Of a stretch of 64,000 nucleotides of DNA, positions 59,601 to 64,000 are shown piece by piece. Within the stretch, counting starts at the first letter, position 1; each line of letters starts with the position of its first letter. A program made the translations under genes and the position numbers. Source of the DNA: Fennellomyces sp. T-0311 (lineage: Eukaryota > Mucoromycota > Mucoromycetes > Mucorales > Lichtheimiaceae). The notes beneath the pieces are model-generated. The model was not told where the DNA came from, made no database searches, and saw nothing but the letters and a program-made list of their open reading frames with translations. The stretch lies in NCBI GenBank assembly GCA_025266875.1, contig JALLLT010000032.1:62001-126000 (forward strand). Direction: 5' to 3'.

Positions 59601-60817
59601 TGTAACCGCTGTACCGTATCTTGATCTTCCTCCGAGAGGGTGAGCTGCAGTAAGTACAGAGTTCCCTGTGCCTGATCTCCAAGCAGAATTCGAGTCCCTC
59701 TTTCATCCATGATAGTATAACTATGTACCCAACAATTAACATATGCGCCATTATCCTTTTTCTCCTCATTACCAATTGATCGCACATTTGTTGATACCCA
59801 ATCCTCTCGGAGGCTTTCCAAGTTTCAAGAAATGGACCGATGCCTCACCCACCAACAAGACACCACCCAAGGGAGCAGGCAACGGGATCAGAAAGTTATC
59901 ATTCCAGCTAGCCGGAAACTCCTCAATCATTTCGTTCTTGGGAATAAACTCGCGTGTTACGCTATCCAGTTCAAAGGCGCGTACGTGTCGCATTTCATCA
60001 TCAGGATCGTCGTACAAGATGGCGAGCGTAGGTGTCTGTGTTTCCTGGAGGAATGTCATGGAAACCAATTTGTTTCCTCCCAACCTACGTGTAGAAGGTT
60101 ACATACATCAATTGCATCGAGTACTGAAAGCACGTACCCCAAGTTGATTTGCTGTTGAAGTTGCCGGCTTTTGCTACGACGAGCTTCTTTTGCCGCCTTG
60201 ATAGAGCTTCGACGTCCATGTACTGCCCCACTACCATGTACTACCCCACTACGCTGCGAAAACGCGTCTGAAGTGAAGAGCGTCACCATCGATTCGTGTA
60301 ATGCCGTAGCAAAATATTTGCACGATGGATCAAGCGCGCCATAGATATCGTGTGATACTGGATGTGGTGGCCCAGTGGGTCCAATCTCGCCGCTCGCTTC
60401 AGATACGATTTGTTGGGTTTTCTCGGAATACGTGAGGATACAAAACATCAATCGCCCAGTGAGGACAAACAGTGAAGCCTTGTCGCGACCCTAGGAAATA
60501 AGGTTCGTTCAGATCGGTTTCAGATGGTACATTGTCCTCTTGCTATTACTTCGGGGCGGTAAAGATCTAGCGCTTTAATCGTTCCATGCAAGCTGAATTC
60601 GAGTGTTGGCTTTAATCCATCGGGTGTCAATGTATAGATCTCGATTCGAGTTCCTTTGCTGGGAGACGCGCAAGTTAGTATGAACTAGAGTGAGACAACG
60701 CCAACTGCTGTACCCAAGTATGAGGTTCATTTCACTATTTGCTGTAAAGGCACCTTTTACAGCAAATTGCGTGGCAGTAGGCTTTTGTGCTGTTACAACA
60801 TATTTATAAAAAGACAT
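56635..60817 (-). CDS. DDB1: DNA damage-binding protein 1 (CUL4 E3 ligase adaptor)
   Basis: Triple beta-propeller adaptor that links CUL4 to substrate receptors in DNA repair and chromatin control. About 1,050-1,100 residues in about fifteen exons. The start [20 protein letters not shown] (ATG 60815-60817) and the end [20 protein letters not shown] ... [11 protein letters not shown] match the conserved family termini. Between them are [69 protein letters not shown]-like propeller B strands and [16 protein letters not shown] basic, Ser/Gly/His-rich insertion ([20 protein letters not shown] then [14 protein letters not shown]) sits in the first propeller. Saccharomyces has no true DDB1, so its presence fits a non-yeast fungus. 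Confidence 0.93.
58351..58388. repeat. Compound (TA)n(GT)n microsatellite in a DDB1 intron
   Basis: About 38 bp of ta then gt repeats. On the coding strand it reads (AC)n then (AT)n and runs straight into the acceptor TATATAG before [10 protein letters not shown], taking the place of a pyrimidine tract. Confidence 0.8.
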
Positions 60818-62968
60818 GACACGTTTCGACTGGGTTGCAAGCAAAAGCGACTTTTGGTACCTTGAATTTGCTTGCTCTCCCTTTCGCGGTAGAACAATAG
60901 CCCAGCCAATCAAATCGCAATACTAATTTTTTCATTCGGGCTACTGACTGTGGCCTCATCTGCAGAGCACACTTAACAAGTGTAAACTGCATGTTTGGGG
61001 CAGGTGGAGCCTGTAATAATTTATCTTAAGCTAATACGCAGATATATATGTACCATGTGCTCACTCTCAAAATCCTTTTGCAAACCTCAAGGGGAAGCCT
61101 TTGAGCGTCTCGACCATCCCCACGCTCCAGCGTACTATCCATATATACTACGTATACATACGGCAGCAATAGTTACGTGAAGGAGAAACAAGTTCTTAAA
61201 TATCGATTTAGTAGCTCAAGTATTTATGAATGACATGCACGCAATGACAATGTCCGTTTTTTTCATAATATGCATAGTTCAAAAGTCATGTTTAATTTCT
61301 GGGAGGTAATAGACATGCTCTGAAAGGCATTAGATCTCTCCCTTGCTGTTCTAATGTTTCTTAAAGTATTACAAGAATATTATGTATTCCATGCTTGAAA
61401 AAATCCATGGCGGTGAGAAAAAGCAGGTCGATGTAGCCAGAGATGGTAGATTACGGGGATAGCAACTGCCACAGTTCCATTTAAGCCTTGCAGAGACACA
61501 CACATTATGAGTCATTTCCTTGAGGGGACTTGGTCAAGCCTTGGATGGGTCGTTCGGTGCTTTTTTCACGGCTTTGTCCGTTGTCATATTGTGAGTGGAT
61601 CAGGCTGTCGATCTGGGACAAAACTCGGAATAGCGCTGGCCAGACGTGGCCCCATATGCCACGGATGAGACCAACGTCTGAACGCGGGAGGCATTTCAGT
61701 ATATAGTCTATCAAGTGCGCGTCAGGATCAAGCTCGGGGACCGCACCGAAAGCTTTCAGTAATTCGTACATTTGTGGCTCTACGAGTGGGCAGGAGATGC
61801 AATGTCTCTTCTTGGCCTTGCCTTGTCCACAAGGAGAGTCTGGTGGGTTATACGTTGGTGGAAACCAGTGTAATCTCCAGCTGACAAGCGATGCCGATCG
61901 TTCGTTGATACTTCCAGATACAAGACTGGACCAATCATACGAGCCGGTCGTAGCAGCGTACTGATGTGGATACTTTGGCTCTTTACTTGAATTTCTCTTC
62001 TCGCTTGCTGTTTATTACTGCTTAAACCGGATCTTTTGGTGGTGTTGCCTTCATAATATGCATATAAAAATGAAATACGGCGCGCTGTTTCTGTATGCAG
62101 CACAGTAGCTAGATAGTCAGTATGTATGATACAGACGCAGATTGAATGCTACTACTACACTGAAGCGTATGGAGATTGACTAAATCATCGACTTTTGCAC
62201 GGTTTCCCGTGTGTTTAGAGTGATTTAACTTGAATTAAAATGAGACGAAAAAACTTAACGCATTCTTCACCACAATGTCACAAAGCTTCCATCTAGAACA
62301 TAGATTCCTATAGCAAAAGTATACATAAATGTCAGTGATACGTACACACGCCATAGTTGTAGATAAAACCGACGGTACACGACGTCGGACGTGCATGAAC
62401 AACGAATGTTTCATGCTACTGTTGACTTTTGCAAGATCAAGGTATATGGAAAAACATCTATGGAAGAACCAAGAACTTTTTTTCACGGACTGGAGGTGAA
62501 GATTAGGTATCGATGACATAATGTACTTATCGGCCATCTTTGCTTTGACGTATGTGGCCCAATCTCTCTCCCGGGATATTGACAATTTTTAATTCCTTCT
62601 GGGAAAGTTGGCGCAAACCATGGGTACAGACAAGTGCTCGACCCATAAATGCAGCTTCCCGTTGCATATGCTTCATATAAAGTCTATATTAGTTTTCCTG
62701 TAGCCCAGAATCCACAGAAGTATACATGGTAGGCAAATAGCTACTATTTATTGTGCGCTCTTGAAATCTCATCATTTAATAAAGTGCAAATCGTATATAC
62801 GTATGCTGTGCTTACTGATATTCACAGACTCGACATCCCGTTATTTCCATTCTTTAACAGTATAAAACCGATATATAGCTAATAATGTTGTTATGGTAAG
62901 ATCACACATTAGGTGCGGAACCCATATATTTATTTATTCTCTTTTTTTTTCTGGTGGATACAATTGAA
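60818..62968. other. Gene-poor 2.1-kb region
   Basis: DDB1 promoter at the left. One possible small gene (61505-61771) is listed separately; the ORFs at 61780-62103 and 62235-62585 lack ATG starts or recognisable character. AT-rich near 62740-62960. Confidence 0.4.
61505..61771 (-). CDS. Possible small protein, unknown
   Basis: 88 codons from a true ATG (61769-61771): MYELLKAFGAVPELDPDAHL, then IDYILKCLPRSDVGLIRGIW and GHVWPALFRVLSQIDSLIHS, with a polar tail. The composition suggests a helical domain. It could be the last exon of a gene whose upstream part (around 61800-62100) has decayed. No family recognised. Confidence 0.35.
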   Translation of the reverse strand: MYELLKAFGAVPELDPDAHLIDYILKCLPRSDVGLIRGIWGHVWPALFRVLSQIDSLIHSQYDNGQSREKSTERPIQGLTKSPQGNDS

Positions 62969-64000
62969 TTACTGCAGCTTCTTCCCGCCATCCCAAGTGA
63001 CCTCTATCGTAAACGAGTTGCCAAATTTGGTCCTCAAATAATATAAATTATCGGTGATAAATAGCGCACGCCGCGCCTCTACAATAGATGGAAACTCTTT
63101 TTGCACTTTAAGGTCTACCACGAGTGATGCCACTACCCGGCATGCTCTTTTTCGGACCATAGTGCTTTTCTTGGATAGCCATTCCAAGTTCTGCGCGCGG
63201 TTATCCAGTCGATCTCCGTTACGGTGTGCAGCTACATCTTGTGCTCCGCTATAACCGTTGACGAATGCGTTTGCTACGAGACGAGACACACACAAGATTT
63301 TGGGCATTTCCCCTTCAAGCCTTGCTCATCTACGAACAAACGTACTTGCACATATCCTTCACTTGAACATTGCAACTTGAGTAGGTCATATCCATATTTA
63401 CGGCGGACATGGCCCATGTCAGATACTTCATATTCGTTAAACGGTAAACCGTTCCACGGGAGAACACCAATGGTCTTCCAACTTGTTTCTTTGCTGATTG
63501 GGGGCGCTGCTGGAGCATTTTTATTTCCAGCAGTGGGGTACGCGAGGTTTTTTAGCGAGTTGTCAAGTGGATTGCCGTTGATGTGGACAATTTGGAAGCC
63601 TTCCTGGCGACGTCGTTCAAAAGATTGCTTCACGATCATATTTACTTTAAAAGTCACCTGCGGACTAGCTCTCGACCATCTGGCCTCTGTACCAGGATAG
63701 AGAGTGATGACGGGATGTACAAGCTTGCCTAAGGAAGGATAAAGATGCTTTCGGCTGGTAAGAGAGTACATAACCCCGGTGTCCGAGACGAGATATCGTT
63801 CGAATTTCAGAGTGCCGTGTATATTGCGGACAACAGTGTACTTTGTGTTTGAGTGTTCTTTTTCGAGTCTGGCAATTTCATGCTCCTGTAGCATAGACAA
63901 GTCCTCGCATACGATGAGGTTGTTTTAATTACAATTTTCGCGGTCACCGTCCTTGTGGAATATGCAGTGTTTACTGCTGTCAAAGTGCTCTGAGAAAGTG
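62969..64000 (-). pseudogene. Broken multi-module NUMOD4/HNH endonuclease-like gene (partial at window edge)
   Basis: At least three tandem HNH modules of the free-standing homing-endonuclease type are visible. Module 1 at the edge reads HCIFHKDGDRENCN, then an in-frame TAA (63925-63927), then NNLIVCEDLSML in the same frame. Module 2 has VSDTGVMYSL and VHINGNPLDNSLKNL. Module 3 has a NUMOD4-like start (LPFNEYEVSDMGHVRRKYGY) and, after a one-base frame change near 63305-63320, SRLVANAFVNGY and AHRNGDRLDNRAQNLEWLSK. A C-terminal segment (VQKEFPSIVEARRALFITDN) could be a NUMOD1-type DNA-binding helix. The nonsense codon and the frame change both fall within conserved motifs, so the gene is probably inactive. 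No intron explains the frame change. Confidence 0.7.

Noticed and set aside
63290..63330. Programmed -1 frameshift in the HNH gene (GGGGAAA)
   Set aside because: The heptamer does not fit X-XXY-YYZ pairing, and the same gene also has a nonsense codon, so decay is simpler.

Overview
The window looks like a nuclear chromosome segment of a filamentous early-diverging fungus, most probably Mucoromycota/Mucorales. The genes are eukaryotic and split by short GT-AG introns, mostly 50-70 nt. The set includes fungal-type genes (a Pho85-type CDK, a Pet20-like mitochondrial protein, a HAC1/XBP1 bZIP) beside genes that Saccharomyces lacks (DDB1, a ROCK-type kinase). The phylum is inferred from gene content; no rRNA or other marker gene is present. 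I found no tRNA, rRNA or CRISPR array.

Layout: 1-5.8 kb, mitochondrial prolyl-tRNA synthetase (partial, minus) divergent from a Pik1-type PI 4-kinase. 6.2-10.6 kb, a three-repeat Myb protein, an NmrA-like oxidoreductase and a SYLF/Ysc84 protein. 10.6-15.1 kb, a gene-free stretch with diverged direct and inverted repeats. 15.1-22.3 kb, a zinc alcohol dehydrogenase, histidyl-tRNA synthetase and Lunapark. 22.6-28.5 kb, a Pet20-like protein, a biotin-dependent acyl-CoA carboxyltransferase, TRAPPC1/Bet5 and an orphan ORF. 30.6-38.6 kb, an orphan small protein, an Ayr1-like SDR, MTHFR, an arrestin-fold protein and an L45/Tim44-like mitoribosomal protein. 38.7-41.9 kb, a GCFC/PAXBP1 splicing-related protein tail-to-tail with Rpp20/Pop7. 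42.1-50.1 kb, a ROCK-like kinase, a Pho85-type CDK, a HAC1/XBP1 bZIP and an orphan protein. 50.1-53.3 kb is gene-free. 53.3-60.8 kb, EMP70/TM9SF and DDB1. 63-64 kb, a broken multi-module HNH endonuclease-like gene running off the edge.

The most interesting signal is in the HAC1/XBP1 homologue (48.0-48.8 kb). Its reading frame stops soon after the leucine zipper, but an acidic C-terminal segment lies in the same frame downstream. A 144-nt segment between them is bounded by two hairpins with 7-nt loops of the kind cut by Ire1, and removing it joins the two parts in frame. This predicts an unconventional unfolded-protein-response intron. Second is a ROCK-type kinase whose PH domain appears to be split by a C1 domain, as in animal ROCK.

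Most genes are housekeeping and functionally unlinked. Several pairs share divergent promoters (38562/38684, 45696/46043, 48827/49393), and one convergent pair has only 8 bp between stop codons (41259/41268). Exon borders were worked out by eye from reading frames and GT-AG signals; small exons and start codons may need correction.
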